Assembly: GCF_022213955.1 (NCBI RefSeq)
Contig: NZ_JAKNTW010000008.1
Location: forward strand, 186,001-250,000
From: Dolomitihabitans soli
GTDB lineage: Bacteria > Actinomycetota > Actinomycetes > Streptosporangiales > Streptosporangiaceae
Direction: 5' to 3'
Length of the DNA: 64,000 bases
In this document: positions 52,551 through 62,145 of the stretch, one piece after another
Position numbering within the stretch: the first letter of the stretch is position 1
Layout of the letters: the number at the start of each line of letters is the position of its first letter
Position numbers and translations under genes: made by a program
The notes under the pieces: generated by a model
What the model was told of the DNA's origin: nothing
Databases searched by the model: none
What the model saw: only the letters and a program-made list of their open reading frames with translations

Positions 52551-53933
52551 TCAGTGCCCGATCTCGACGTGCTCCAGGACTCCGAGGGCGTCGGGGACCA
52601 GAACGGCGGCGGAGTAGTAGGCGCTGACCAGGTAGGAGATAACGGCCTGGTCGTTGATGCCCATGAAACGGACCGACAGGCCCGGCTCGCACTCGTCGGG
52701 GAGACCGACCTGGTGCAGGCCGACCACGCCCTGGTCGTCCTCGCCGGTGCGCATGACCAGGATGGAGCTGGTCCGCGCCTTGGTGATCGGGATCTTGTCG
52801 CACGGCAGGATCGGCACGCCGCGCCAGGCGGTCAGCCGGTGGCCGTCGAGCTCCACGCCGGAGGGATAGACGCCCCGCTTGGTGCATTCACGGCCGAACG
52901 CGGCGATGGTCTGCGGGTGGGCCAGCAGGTAACGCGCCTTCCTGCGCCGACTGATCAGTTCGTCGAGATCGTCGGGAGTGGGCGGGCCGGTCCGGGTCTG
53001 GATGCGCTGCTTCAGATCGGCGTTGTGCAACAACCCGAACTCCCGGTTGTTGACCAGCTCGTCCTCCTGACGCTCACGCAACGCCTCGATCGTCAGCCTG
53101 AGCTGCTGCTCCACCTGATCCATCGGCTGGTTGTACAGATCGGCCACCCGCGTGTGCACCCGCAACACCGTCTGCGCCACACTCAGCTCGTACTCCCGGG
53201 GCGACAGCTCGTAGTCCACGAACGTCCCCGGCAGCACCGGCTCCCCCGCATGGCCCGCCGCCATCGCGATCGCCGCCTCGCCGTGCTTGTTCTGCGGAGG
53301 CCGCGGCCCGGTGACCCCCTCCAGGTGGGCCCGCAGCGACTCGGCGCGGCTCACCAGCCCCTGGAAGTCCTGACGCTGGAGGGAGAGCACGATGCACCCG
53401 GTCACCGCGCGCACGGTGTAGTCCCAGGTTTCCACCTGCCCGGTCAGTGACTCGTCGCCGAAGTAGTCGCCGTCGGCCAGCACACCGAGCACCGCCTCCT
53501 CCCCGTACGGCCCGGCGCCCGCCTTGCTCACCTTGCCGTGCGCGATCAGGAACAGCTCGTCGGCGGGCTGCCCGGACTCCACGATGACGTCGCCCGCCTG
53601 GAACTCCAGTTGCTCGAAGCCGTCGGCCAGCGCCTCCAGCACCGGCTGGTCGCCATACCCCCGTAGCAGCGCCAGCTCGGCCAGCTCCGCCGGGATCACC
53701 CGGACCTCCGCGCCGGTCGAGGTGAAACTCACCCGCCCGTCGCCCACCGCGTAACTCAACCGCCGGTTGACCCGATAGGCGCCACCCGAGACCTGCACCC
53801 ACGGCAGCGCCTTCAGCAGCCACCGCGAGGAGATCCCCTGCATCTGCGGGACCGACTTGGTCGTCGTCGCCAGATTCCGCGCGGCACCGGTGCCCAGGCT
53901 CAGCGGCGTACCTTCAACTTCTGTCTGTGTCAC
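52551..53933 (-). CDS. Family 2B encapsulin shell protein (1)
   Basis: A 460-residue shell protein of the encapsulin Family 2B: HK97-type fold with an inserted cyclic-nucleotide-binding-like domain at about 70-200 ([35 protein letters not shown]). [20 protein letters not shown] and [20 protein letters not shown] are family signatures. Streptomyces homologues include EshA. It would assemble into icosahedral protein compartments. The GTG at 53933 has GGGA 8 bases upstream; an ATG at 53942 is an alternative. Paralogous to the gene at 54261. Confidence 0.9.
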   Translation of the reverse strand: MTQTEVEGTPLSLGTGAARNLATTTKSVPQMQGISSRWLLKALPWVQVSGGAYRVNRRLSYAVGDGRVSFTSTGAEVRVIPAELAELALLRGYGDQPVLEALADGFEQLEFQAGDVIVESGQPADELFLIAHGKVSKAGAGPYGEEAVLGVLADGDYFGDESLTGQVETWDYTVRAVTGCIVLSLQRQDFQGLVSRAESLRAHLEGVTGPRPPQNKHGEAAIAMAAGHAGEPVLPGTFVDYELSPREYELSVAQTVLRVHTRVADLYNQPMDQVEQQLRLTIEALRERQEDELVNNREFGLLHNADLKQRIQTRTGPPTPDDLDELISRRRKARYLLAHPQTIAAFGRECTKRGVYPSGVELDGHRLTAWRGVPILPCDKIPITKARTSSILVMRTGEDDQGVVGLHQVGLPDECEPGLSVRFMGINDQAVISYLVSAYYSAAVLVPDALGVLEHVEIGH

Positions 53934-54260
53934 GAAGCACATCCCAATCTCGCGGCGGGGGGTCGCCGATTTCGGTGTGACCGCGGCGCGTGCGCGGTCG
54001 GATGATGCGGTGGCGGCCTGTCGTCAAGGCCGCCGGTGGGGTCGCCGGCCGACCGGCCGGCGGACACGGCCCGGGGACACGGGCACGATCCGGGGGCACG
54101 ATCCCGGCGGTCTGGTCACGGGCGGGCGCTCGCACCCCGCTGGGAGCGGGGGTGGCCCCGTCCTCGGTCTCGGGGCTCCGCCGAGGCCGGGTCCGGGTCC
54201 GGGTCCGGCGGATCGGCTACGGCGGATGGAACCCGGGCGGCTCCAGGGACCACATGGCGG
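53934..54260. other. spacer between the two shell genes
   Basis: About 327 bases of very GC-rich sequence without a supported gene. Its length suggests a separate promoter for the shell-1/polyprenyl synthase/IspH unit. Confidence 0.4.
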
Positions 54261-55673
54261 TCAGTGGCCGATCTCGACGTTCTCCAGGATTCCGAGGGCG
54301 TCGGGGACCAGGACGGCGGCGGAGTAGTAGACGCTGACCAGGTAGGAGATGATGGCCTGCTCGTTGATGTTCATGAAACGGACCGACAGGCCCGGCTGGT
54401 ACTCGTCGGGGAGGCCGACCTGGTGCAGGCCGACGACGCCCTGACTCTGCTCGCCGGTGCGCATCAGCATGATGGAGCTGGTCCGGGTCTTGGTGATCGG
54501 GATCTTGTTGCACGGCAGGATCGGCACGCCGCGCCAGGCCGGGATCTTGTTGCCGCCGAGGTCGACGCTCTCGGGGTAGACGCCCCGCCTGCTGCACTCG
54601 CGGCCGAACGCGGCGATCGCGTGCGGGTGGGCCAGGAACGTCGTGGGCTCCTTCCACACGGTGGCCAGCAGTTCGTCGAGGTCGTCGGGGGTGGGCGGGC
54701 CGGTCCGGGTATGGATGCGCTGCTTCAGATCGGCGTTGTGCAACAACCCGAACTCCCGATTGTTGACCAGCTCGTCCTCCTGACGCTCACGCAACGCCTC
54801 GATCGTCAGCCTGAGCTGCTGCTCCACCTGATCCATCGGCTGGTTGTACAGATCGGCCACCCGCGTGTGCACCCGCAACACCGTCTGCGCCACACTCAGC
54901 TCGTACTCCCGGGGCGACAGCTCGTAGTCCACGAACGTGCCCGGCAGCACCGGCTCGCCCACGTGACCGGACGCCACCTCGATCGCCGACTCGCCGTAAG
55001 GGTTCTGCGGGCCCCGGGGTCTGCGGGCGCCTTCGAGATGGGTGCGCAGCGACTCCGACCGCTCGACCAGGTCGTGGAAGTCCTGCCTGGACAGGGCCAG
55101 GACCGTGCACCCGGTCACCGCCTTGATGGTGTAATCCCAGGTGTCGGGCTCGGCGATCACCTCCTGGTCGCCGAAGTAGTCGCCGTCGGCCAGCGTGCCG
55201 AGCACCGTCTGGTCGCCGTACTCGCCCGCGCCGATCCGGCTGACCTTGCCGTGCGCGAGCAGCACCACCTGGTCGGCCGGCTGACCGGACTTCACGATCG
55301 CGTCGCCGGCCTCGAAGTCGCGCTGGACGAAGCGCTCGGCCATCGTCTCCAGGACGTCCATGTCGCCGAAGCCGCGCAGCAGCGCCAGCTCGGCCAGCTC
55401 CGCCGGGATCACCCGGACCTCCGCGCCGGTCGAGGTGAAACTCACCCGCCCGTCGCCCACCGCGTAACTCAACCGCCGGTTGACCCGATAGGCGCCACCC
55501 GAGACCTGCACCCACGGCAGCGCCTTCAGCAGCCACCGCGAGGAGATCCCCTGCATCTGCGGGACCGACTTGGTCGTCGTCGCCAGATTCCGCGCGGCAC
55601 CGGTGCCCAGGCTCAGTTGCGAATGAACCTCAGCACCTGTCTCGACCGTCTCCGTCACAACGAACACCACCAT
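54261..55673 (-). CDS. Family 2B encapsulin shell protein (2)
   Basis: A 470-residue paralogue of shell protein 1 with the same order: N-arm, cNMP-binding-like insert ([32 protein letters not shown]), then the HK97-type core ending [17 protein letters not shown]. The N-terminal segment and the region around [15 protein letters not shown] are near-identical to shell 1 even at DNA level, whereas the cNMP insert differs. The start is uncertain (ATG 55673 or GTG 55658). Two-component shells are expected. Confidence 0.9.
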   Translation of the reverse strand: MVVFVVTETVETGAEVHSQLSLGTGAARNLATTTKSVPQMQGISSRWLLKALPWVQVSGGAYRVNRRLSYAVGDGRVSFTSTGAEVRVIPAELAELALLRGFGDMDVLETMAERFVQRDFEAGDAIVKSGQPADQVVLLAHGKVSRIGAGEYGDQTVLGTLADGDYFGDQEVIAEPDTWDYTIKAVTGCTVLALSRQDFHDLVERSESLRTHLEGARRPRGPQNPYGESAIEVASGHVGEPVLPGTFVDYELSPREYELSVAQTVLRVHTRVADLYNQPMDQVEQQLRLTIEALRERQEDELVNNREFGLLHNADLKQRIHTRTGPPTPDDLDELLATVWKEPTTFLAHPHAIAAFGRECSRRGVYPESVDLGGNKIPAWRGVPILPCNKIPITKTRTSSIMLMRTGEQSQGVVGLHQVGLPDEYQPGLSVRFMNINEQAIISYLVSVYYSAAVLVPDALGILENVEIGH

Positions 55674-55784
55674 TCTGCATCGTCGGATCTGAAGGAAAAC
55701 TCGAAACACAGAGCGAAGGGTCGAACGCACGCCGACTGTGCTGTCCGCCCTGAGCAGCGAGGTTGATCGGTCTTTCTTGATGAC

Positions 55785-55804
55785 GAAAAGTTGTTGAACT
55801 TTTC
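55785..55804. promoter_or_regulatory. perfect inverted repeat upstream of encapsulin operon
   Basis: GAAAAGTT-GTTG-AACTTTTC is a perfect 8-bp stem in an AT-rich part of the 458-base divergent spacer (55674-56131) between the shell gene and the sigma-factor gene. No gene is supported in the spacer. It is probably an operator or promoter-proximal hairpin. Confidence 0.5.
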
Positions 55805-56131
55805 TCTTTCATGACACGGGCCAGTATGCTTCGCGGCCAATCGGAAAGTCAATTGAAACTTTATTCGCATTGCGCGGGTGTGGATATTCTCTTTAGGGCA
55901 CGACATTTCCGCTATAAACGCATCTTCGCCACGAGTAGCGATATTTCGGAGCAAGTTGCCGTCTGATGAGGCTGGTGTCCTCCCGGCGACCGATGCAGGC
56001 ACCTCCAGGCCCCGCGCAGGGCCCCGCGCAGGCCCCGCGCAGCGCCCGTGACGTCCCCGTCCAGGCACCGTGAAGGCGAACCGGGGCTCCGGTGAAGTAC
56101 AGGGTGGAAGCCACAGAAGGGACCCCCACGT

Positions 56132-56740
56132 ATGACGGCTCCACCGGATGTGACGGATGATCCGCTGACATGGGTCGACGACGTCGCGCTGATCGAGCGG
56201 TCCCGCCGCGATCCCGACCGGTTCGCGGTGCTCTACGACCGCCACTTCACGGAGATCCACCGCTACCTGGCGAGCCGCCTGGGCGGTGAGATCGCCGACG
56301 ACCTCGCCGCGGAGGTGTTCCTGGTCGCCTTCCGCAAGCGCGACACCTTCGATCCCGCGCGCGGGGCCGTACGGCCCTGGCTCTTCGGGATCGCCACCAA
56401 CCTCGTGTGGCGGCACCGCAGGAGCGAGACGCGCCGGCTGGCCGCGTTCAGGCGGGCGCCGGTGGAAAGCGGGACGGTGGACGGGCACGAGGAGCGGGTC
56501 GCGGCACGGCTCATCGCCGCGAGCGTTCAGGAACGGCTCGCGTCGGCGCTGCGCGACCTGCCCGCGGGCGATCGCGACGTGCTGCTGCTCGTGGCCGTCG
56601 CCGAGCTGAGTTACGACGAGATCGCCCAGGCGCTCGACATCCCGTACGGCACCGTCGGGTCCAGGCTCAGCCGGGTCCGCAAGAAGCTCCGCGCCGTCTT
56701 GGGCGGCGTCAACCCGATGCTCGGAGAGACAGATGGATGA
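56132..56740 (+). CDS. ECF-type RNA polymerase sigma factor
   Basis: A 202-residue extracytoplasmic-function sigma factor with region 2 (FAVLYDRHFTEIHRYLASRL, AEVFLVAFRKRDTFD, PWLFGIATNLVWRHRR) and region 4 (LRDLPAGDRDVLLLVAVAEL, SYDEIAQALDIPYGTVGSRL). It directs transcription under an envelope or stress signal. It overlaps the downstream membrane-anchored gene by 8 bases, the usual layout for a sigma/anti-sigma pair. Confidence 0.9.
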   Translation: MTAPPDVTDDPLTWVDDVALIERSRRDPDRFAVLYDRHFTEIHRYLASRLGGEIADDLAAEVFLVAFRKRDTFDPARGAVRPWLFGIATNLVWRHRRSETRRLAAFRRAPVESGTVDGHEERVAARLIAASVQERLASALRDLPAGDRDVLLLVAVAELSYDEIAQALDIPYGTVGSRLSRVRKKLRAVLGGVNPMLGETDG

Positions 56741-57866
56741 CCTCACCCCGGTGCGGGACCTGCTCGCGTCCCCGCCGCCGTCCGAGGAGGTGGTCGCCGC
56801 CGGCCGCGCCCGGCTCCGCACCGCCATGGGCACGGACGGCACCGAACAGGTACGGCGCGGCCGCAGCGCGGCTAGGTGGACGGCGCTGGCGACGGGCCTG
56901 CTCGGCGTGGCCGCCGCGGTGACCATCGTGATCATGCCGGGCACCGGCGCGGACTCCCCCGGCCGGGCGCCCATCTCCCAGACGCCACTCACCCAGCCGT
57001 CCGCCAGGCAGATCCTGCTGGCCGCGGCGGAGTCGGCGGCGAAGGCTCCCGCAGACGGCGCCTACTGGGTCATCAAAGACTCGACGGGCACCGTCTTCCT
57101 GGAGCCCGGCGGTCGCTACGTCCTCCAGCAGAGCGCTTCCCAGGAGATGTGGATGGCGCCGACCTCCGGAAAGCAGGGCTGGCGCATCGTCCAGAACCTC
57201 GGGGCGAAACCGGCGACCGCCGAGGACGAGAAGGCGTGGCGGGAGGACGGTTCGAAGGACCGCTGGACCTTCTCCGGCCCCCACCCGGAGTTCGTTCCGG
57301 GCGAGAGCTTCATCACCGAGACGGGTGAGCGGACGGCCCACCGGCTGCAGGGCAAGTGGCTCGGCTCAGCCGGGCACCTGGGGAAGAACCCGATCTCCGT
57401 GAAAGAGTTGCGGCAGATCCCGGCGGATCCCACCGGACTGCGCGCCTACCTGGAATCCCGCATCACCAGCATGTACGGCGACATGCCCGCCGTCGATCTC
57501 GACGATCCGAAGGAGATGGAGTACCGGATCCACGGAAGTCTGATGGAGATCGTCGTCTTCCTGCCGGTTTCTCCAGAAGTCCGGGCCGCCGCCTACAAGA
57601 TCATGGCGTCCCTGCCGATGATGGAGGCGGCGGGCGAGGTCACCGATCCGCTCGGCCGTACCGGCCAGGCCATTCTCTACAGGCACACGGAGGGCGGAAA
57701 GGAGATCGTGAACCGGATGATCGTCGATACGAAGACGGGCCTGACGCTCGCCCGTGAAACGATCACTCAGGGGCGGACGGAGGGCGGCCGGGCGGTCGAG
57801 CTCAAGAGCTTCACCGCGTACGAGGAGATCGGCTGGACCGACGAGGAGCCCGACCTTCCGTCCTGA
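56733..57866 (+). CDS. CU044_5270-type membrane-anchored protein
   Basis: A 377-residue protein with a cytoplasmic N-terminus (LTPVRDLLASPPPSEEVVAA), one transmembrane segment (ALATGLLGVAAAVTIVIM, about 50-68) and a large extracytoplasmic domain. It resembles the CU044_5270 family regularly encoded after ECF sigma factors in actinomycetes. An anti-sigma or signal-receiving role is inferred from the overlap with the sigma gene; no zinc anti-sigma motif is seen. Confidence 0.8.
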   Translation: MDDLTPVRDLLASPPPSEEVVAAGRARLRTAMGTDGTEQVRRGRSAARWTALATGLLGVAAAVTIVIMPGTGADSPGRAPISQTPLTQPSARQILLAAAESAAKAPADGAYWVIKDSTGTVFLEPGGRYVLQQSASQEMWMAPTSGKQGWRIVQNLGAKPATAEDEKAWREDGSKDRWTFSGPHPEFVPGESFITETGERTAHRLQGKWLGSAGHLGKNPISVKELRQIPADPTGLRAYLESRITSMYGDMPAVDLDDPKEMEYRIHGSLMEIVVFLPVSPEVRAAAYKIMASLPMMEAAGEVTDPLGRTGQAILYRHTEGGKEIVNRMIVDTKTGLTLARETITQGRTEGGRAVELKSFTAYEEIGWTDEEPDLPS

Positions 57867-57877
57867 CCTTCCCACCG

Positions 57878-57923
57878 GACCGTCGCGGGCTTTCCTGCCG
57901 GACCGTCGCGGGCTTTCCTGCCG
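57878..57923. repeat. 23-bp tandem duplication after CU044_5270-type gene
   Basis: Two exact copies of a 23-base unit (57878-57900 and 57901-57923, starting GACCGTCGCGGG) lie 11 bases after the gene's stop, in the gap before the convergent WYL gene. Confidence 0.85.
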
Positions 57924-58023
57924 GAATGCGTGCCAGCGCCTTGCGCGGGTGCCCGCGCGGCACGGGTGTCTTCGAAGCGCTCCCTGGCCGGCGCCCAGCC
58001 CTCGCGTGGACGCCCGGACCGGC

Positions 58024-59145
58024 TCAGGCGTGCTCCGGGCCCGCCGTACTGTCGGGGGTCTCCCGCCGGGCCCGCCGAGTCTCCGGCTCGGCGGGGCTCC
58101 CGGCGGCATCACTTCCGCCAGCGGGGTTCCCGGCGGCGGGGCTCCCGCCGGCGTGGCGGCCGCCGGCGGGGCTCCCGCCGGCGTGGCGGCCGGAGACCTC
58201 GGCGGCGCGGCTGAGCCGGGCGGCCATCGCGGCGGCGTGTACGGCCAGCTCGGGCGGTTCGTGGATGTCGAAGTCGACGCCGAGCAGCGAGACGTAGACG
58301 GCCAGTTCGTCGAGCGAGTCCGAACCGGTGTGCAGCAGACAGGTGCGCTCGTCGATCGCCTCCAGCCTGCCGACCGTGGGCGCCACCCGTTCGGCGACCG
58401 CCTCCGCCGGCGCGTGCAACGTGATCCGGGCCTGGTGGCGGTAGGCGCCGGTGGAGACGGCCCGGGAGGTGAAGCCCGCGAGATCGGGCTCGGGGGGCTC
58501 GCGCGGGGTGAACCTCGGACCGGTGGGCAGGCGGGGGCGCAGGCGGTCCACCCGGAAGGTGCGCCAGTCCTGCCGGTCGGTGTCCCAGGCGATCAGGTAC
58601 CACCTGCGGGCCGAGTGCACCAGGCGATGCGGCTCGGAGACGCGCAAGGTTTCGGTCCCGTCATGGGCGACGTAGTCGAACCTGAGCCGCTGGTGGTCGC
58701 GGCACGCGGTGGCGATGGTGGTCAACGTCGCCGGATCGACGGTCGGGCCTCCGCCGTACATCCCGACCATGACCGTCTGCAGCGCGTTGACCCGGTGCCG
58801 CAACCGTGCGGGCAGCACCTGTTCCAGCTTCGCCAGCGCGCGGACGGAGGTCTCCTCGATGCCCGCCACCGTGCCCCCCGCCGCGGTCCTGAGCCCGACG
58901 GCGACCGCCACGGCCTCCTCGTCGTCGAGCAGCAACGGCGGCAGGGCCGCGCCGGCGCCGAGCCGGTAACCCGCGACGCCCGCGCTGGCGTGCACGGGGT
59001 AGCCGAGTTCGCGCAGCCGGTCGACGTCACGGCGGACCGTTCGCGCGGTGACCTCCAGCCGCTCGGCCAGTTCGGTGCCGGACCAGTCGCGATGCGTCTG
59101 CAACAACGAGAGCAACCGGAGCAGTCGTGCCGATGTCTCCAACAT
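58024..59145 (-). CDS. WYL-domain regulator (YafY-like)
   Basis: A 373-residue DNA-binding protein: N-terminal HTH (SARLLRLLSLLQTHRDWSGT, ERLEVTARTVRRDVDRLREL), then WYL and WCX domains with the motif HRLVHSARRWYLIAWDTDRQ. WYL proteins bind nucleic-acid or nucleotide ligands. The C-terminal 60 residues are Gly/Ala/Pro repeats encoded by a 30-bp tandem repeat. Divergent from the epoxide hydrolase across a perfect inverted repeat, so it should control that gene and itself. Confidence 0.88.
   Translation of the reverse strand: MLETSARLLRLLSLLQTHRDWSGTELAERLEVTARTVRRDVDRLRELGYPVHASAGVAGYRLGAGAALPPLLLDDEEAVAVAVGLRTAAGGTVAGIEETSVRALAKLEQVLPARLRHRVNALQTVMVGMYGGGPTVDPATLTTIATACRDHQRLRFDYVAHDGTETLRVSEPHRLVHSARRWYLIAWDTDRQDWRTFRVDRLRPRLPTGPRFTPREPPEPDLAGFTSRAVSTGAYRHQARITLHAPAEAVAERVAPTVGRLEAIDERTCLLHTGSDSLDELAVYVSLLGVDFDIHEPPELAVHAAAMAARLSRAAEVSGRHAGGSPAGGRHAGGSPAAGNPAGGSDAAGSPAEPETRRARRETPDSTAGPEHA
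58134..58193. repeat. 30-bp tandem repeat in the WYL gene tail
   Basis: Two nearly exact 30-base units (58134-58163 and 58164-58193) encode repeated GRHAGGSPAG. Further degenerate copies lie towards 58100. Confidence 0.8.
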
Positions 59146-59165
59146 GGTCCGTAGTCTGACATCAA

Positions 59166-59188
59166 CCTAGGACCGAAGCCGTCCTAGG
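59166..59188. promoter_or_regulatory. operator between WYL and epoxide hydrolase genes
   Basis: CCTAGGAC-N7-GTCCTAGG is a perfect 8-bp inverted repeat in the middle of the 63-base divergent spacer. It is the likely WYL-protein binding site controlling both genes. Confidence 0.75.
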
Positions 59189-59208
59189 TGGGTCGTACCG
59201 TTGCCGAC

Positions 59209-60315
59209 ATGGACGAAATCACGCCTTTCCACCTCGACATCCCCCAGTCCGACCTCGACGACCTCCACGACCGGCTCGCCCGCACCCGCTGGCCCGACGA
59301 CCTCCCCGGCGTCGGCTGGGCGTACGGCGTTCCGGTCGGCTACCTGCGCGAACTGGCCGCGTACTGGCGCAACGGCTACGACTGGCGTGCGCAGGAGGCG
59401 AGGATCAACGAGTTCCCGCAGTTCACCACCCAGATCGACGGGCAGAACATCCACTTCCTGCACGTGCGGTCCCAGGACCCCGGCGCCATCCCGCTGATCG
59501 TGACCCACGGCTGGCCCGGCTCCGTGGTGGAGTTCCTCGACGTCATCGGGCCGCTCAGCGAGTCCTTCCACCTGGTGATCCCCTCGATCCCCGGTTTCGG
59601 CCTCTCCGGCCCGACCGGCGAAGCCGGCTGGAACATCGACCGGGTGGCCCGCGCCTGGGCCGAGCTCATGCGCCGCCTCGGCTACGACCGCTACGGCGCC
59701 CACGGCGGCGACACCGGTGCCGTCGTCTCCGACACCCTCGGCAGGATCGACTCGGAACACGTCATCGGCGTGCACGTCAACGGCGCTCTCGGCTTCCCCT
59801 CCGGCGACCCCGCCGAACTGGAGGGCCTCACCGAGGCCGAGCAGGCTCGCGTCGCGGGCTACTCCAACCAGGACGGGGTCGGCTACGCGATGATCCAGTC
59901 CACCCGTCCGCAGACGCTCGCCTACGGGTTGCACGACTCCCCGACCGGCCAGCTCGCCTGGATCGTGGAGAAGTTCAAGGAATGGACCGATCCCGCCGCC
60001 GCCCTTCCCGAGGACGCGGTGGACCGCGACCGACTCCTCACCAATGTGACGCTTTACTGGCTGACGGGCACCGCGGGGTCGTCGGCACGGCTGTATCGGG
60101 AGGAGGCCGCTTCCTGGGGCAAGCCTGCTGAACGGTCCCTTGTTCCGTGTGGTGTCGCGGTATTTCCCGGCGATCTCGGTATTCGGAGTATCGCGGAACG
60201 GGAGCATGAGATCGTGCATTGGTCTGAGTTCGACCGTGGGGGGCATTTCGCGGCAATGGAGGCACCGGATCTGCTTGTCGGGGATATCCAGCGCTTTTTC
60301 CTGCGCTTCCGGTAA
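59209..60315 (+). CDS. epoxide hydrolase
   Basis: A 368-residue alpha/beta-hydrolase-fold epoxide hydrolase with an N-terminal EHN domain (FHLDIPQSDLDDLHDRLART) and catalytic core. HGWPGS is the oxyanion turn, the nucleophilic Asp is in HGGDTGAVV, tyrosines of the lid are in LTNVTLYWLTG, and the base His in RGGHFAAMEAPD. It opens epoxides to diols. ATG at 59209; divergent from the WYL regulator. Confidence 0.9.
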   Translation: MDEITPFHLDIPQSDLDDLHDRLARTRWPDDLPGVGWAYGVPVGYLRELAAYWRNGYDWRAQEARINEFPQFTTQIDGQNIHFLHVRSQDPGAIPLIVTHGWPGSVVEFLDVIGPLSESFHLVIPSIPGFGLSGPTGEAGWNIDRVARAWAELMRRLGYDRYGAHGGDTGAVVSDTLGRIDSEHVIGVHVNGALGFPSGDPAELEGLTEAEQARVAGYSNQDGVGYAMIQSTRPQTLAYGLHDSPTGQLAWIVEKFKEWTDPAAALPEDAVDRDRLLTNVTLYWLTGTAGSSARLYREEAASWGKPAERSLVPCGVAVFPGDLGIRSIAEREHEIVHWSEFDRGGHFAAMEAPDLLVGDIQRFFLRFR

Positions 60316-60486
60316 ACCGGGCGGCTTGGCGGGCTTGGTGGCTTCGGTGGACAGCCGGCACCCAGAGCCCGGGAGGGATGTGGCAGAGCCGACAGATCGC
60401 CACCTTCATCCCGCCGCCACAGAACGACATCGGCGACTATGGTCTGCTATGTCCGACCAAACGTCGTAGATCGAAAGGCCCGCGCT

Positions 60487-61161
60487 GTGCGTAGCTCATT
60501 CTTCGGGAACCTTGACCAAGCTCAGCTCCCTGGAGATTTCGCCCTGCAGAACTCCAAGATGCTACGCGTGGAACTGAACGGGGAGGTGCTGGCCAAGCAG
60601 GGGGCCATGGTCGCGTTCCAGGGCCAGATGGACTTCAGCTACGAAGGCTCCGGGGGCATGGGCAAGCTGCTGAAGAAGATGGTCACCGGCGAGGGCACCC
60701 CGCTGATGCGGGTCCGCGGCCAGGGCCGGCTCTACCTCGCCAACGACGCCGACGACATCCACCTGTTCTTCCTGGAGAACGAGGCCCTGACCGTCAACGG
60801 CGCGAACCTCCTGGCGTACGGCCCGCAGCTCGCGACGGACATCCAGCGCGTGCAGGGTGCCGGAATCGCCTCGGGCGGCCTGTTCAACACGACGGTCAAG
60901 GGCACCGGGTGGGTGGCGATCACGGCCCACGGGACGCCGGTCCTGCTGGACACCGCGCAGGCGCCCACCTTCGCCGACGGGCAGTCGGCCGTGTGCTGGA
61001 GCGCCGGGCTGCAGGTGGGGGTGAACCGGACGGCCAAGCTGGGCGCGCTGGTCGGGCGGGGCAGCGGCGAGGCGATGCAGCTCGCCTTCCAGGGACAGGG
61101 TTTCGTCTTGGTCCAGGCCAGCGAAGGGCCCGCCGTACCGCCCCACAATCACGGCAACTGA
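60487..61161 (+). CDS. AIM24 family protein
   Basis: A 224-residue beta-rich protein of the AIM24/TIM-barrel-unrelated family: LQNSKMLRVELNGEVLAKQG, MDFSYEGSGGMGKLLKKMV, LYLANDADDIHLFFLENEAL and AGLQVGVNRTAKLGALVGRG match the family. The molecular function is unknown. The GTG at 60487 (MRSSFFGNLDQAQLPGDFAL) is preferred to an upstream frame. Overall length is usual. Confidence 0.82.
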   Translation: MRSSFFGNLDQAQLPGDFALQNSKMLRVELNGEVLAKQGAMVAFQGQMDFSYEGSGGMGKLLKKMVTGEGTPLMRVRGQGRLYLANDADDIHLFFLENEALTVNGANLLAYGPQLATDIQRVQGAGIASGGLFNTTVKGTGWVAITAHGTPVLLDTAQAPTFADGQSAVCWSAGLQVGVNRTAKLGALVGRGSGEAMQLAFQGQGFVLVQASEGPAVPPHNHGN

Positions 61162-61222
61162 ACACTTCACACTGGGATGAAATGGGACGTATCAAAGCTG
61201 GTGAAGCACTAGCCTCGCCTGC

Positions 61223-62131
61223 ATGACGTACGGCCCGCCACACCCGCAGCAACCCCGCCGACACGGGGAAGAGCAGCCGTACCAGCCGCCGCCGTACCAG
61301 CCCGGCTACCAGAATCAGCAGCACCAAGGGCAGCCGGGCTCCGACGGCCGGCCGTACCAGGGCCGGCCCGGCCCCCACGGCCAGCCGGCCCACCAGCAAC
61401 CCCAGAGCCGGCCGTACCCACAGGGCTACCAACCCCAGAGCCAGCCAAACCAGTACCAGGGCCAGGCGCCGCACGCACAGCAGCACCGGTACGGCCGGCA
61501 AACCCAGCACCAGAACCAGCAGACCTACCAGCAGCCGGCCGGTCCGCAGCCGTTCGTCATCGATGTCGGGGCCGACGCCAAGGTCAAGTCGATCGTCGGC
61601 GGCAGCGTGGCCGGCGGGATCGGGCTGATCGCCCTCCTCTCCGCGGTCGTGGGCGCGGTGAACGGCGGCATCGGGACGCGGATCACCGTCGCCTTGCTGG
61701 GAATCGTCTTCCTGGCCATCGGCCTGCTCCCGGTGTTCGCCTGGCAGAAGCTCGCCCGACCGCGCGAGCTGATCTTCGAGGCGGACGGCGTCCGGTGGGA
61801 CGACCCCGAGGGACGGCCGTGGGCGGTCCAGTGGCACGAACTGGCCGGCGTGCGGATCTCACGCACCCAGCAGCGGCGGGTGAAACCCGCCGACTACATC
61901 ATGCGCAAGGTGATGGTACGGCTCGACCTCTTCCCCGCGGACCCCGGTTTCCGTCTCAGACACCCGGAGATGGAACACCTGTGGGAGTTCCATCGGGTGC
62001 GAAACGGTTACCGGTTGCCCCTCGGGTCATCGCCCAAATTCATCCCGGTGATCGACAACGCCATGCGCCAGCTGCACCCGAGTGTCTATCAGGGCGTTCA
62101 GGACGAGGGATTCATGGTCGGCTTGGTCTAG
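61223..62131 (+). CDS. Gln/Pro/Tyr-rich N-terminus plus membrane domain
   Basis: A 302-residue protein. Residues 1-110 are low-complexity (repeats such as PYQPPPYQPGYQN and QSRPYPQGYQPQSQP), likely disordered in the cytoplasm. Two transmembrane segments follow (SIVGGSVAGGIGLIALLSAV, ITVALLGIVFLAIGLLPVFA), then a folded PH-like or YcxB-like domain from about 180. Polar Gln/Tyr tracts like this occur in phase-separating or adhesive regions. Function unknown. Confidence 0.7.
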   Translation: MTYGPPHPQQPRRHGEEQPYQPPPYQPGYQNQQHQGQPGSDGRPYQGRPGPHGQPAHQQPQSRPYPQGYQPQSQPNQYQGQAPHAQQHRYGRQTQHQNQQTYQQPAGPQPFVIDVGADAKVKSIVGGSVAGGIGLIALLSAVVGAVNGGIGTRITVALLGIVFLAIGLLPVFAWQKLARPRELIFEADGVRWDDPEGRPWAVQWHELAGVRISRTQQRRVKPADYIMRKVMVRLDLFPADPGFRLRHPEMEHLWEFHRVRNGYRLPLGSSPKFIPVIDNAMRQLHPSVYQGVQDEGFMVGLV

Positions 62132-62145
62132 TCGGTCTGGTCGGT

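Noticed and set aside
53943-54260. Plus-strand frames between the shell genes
   Set aside because: They continue into antisense of the encapsulin genes and have extreme Arg/Gly content.
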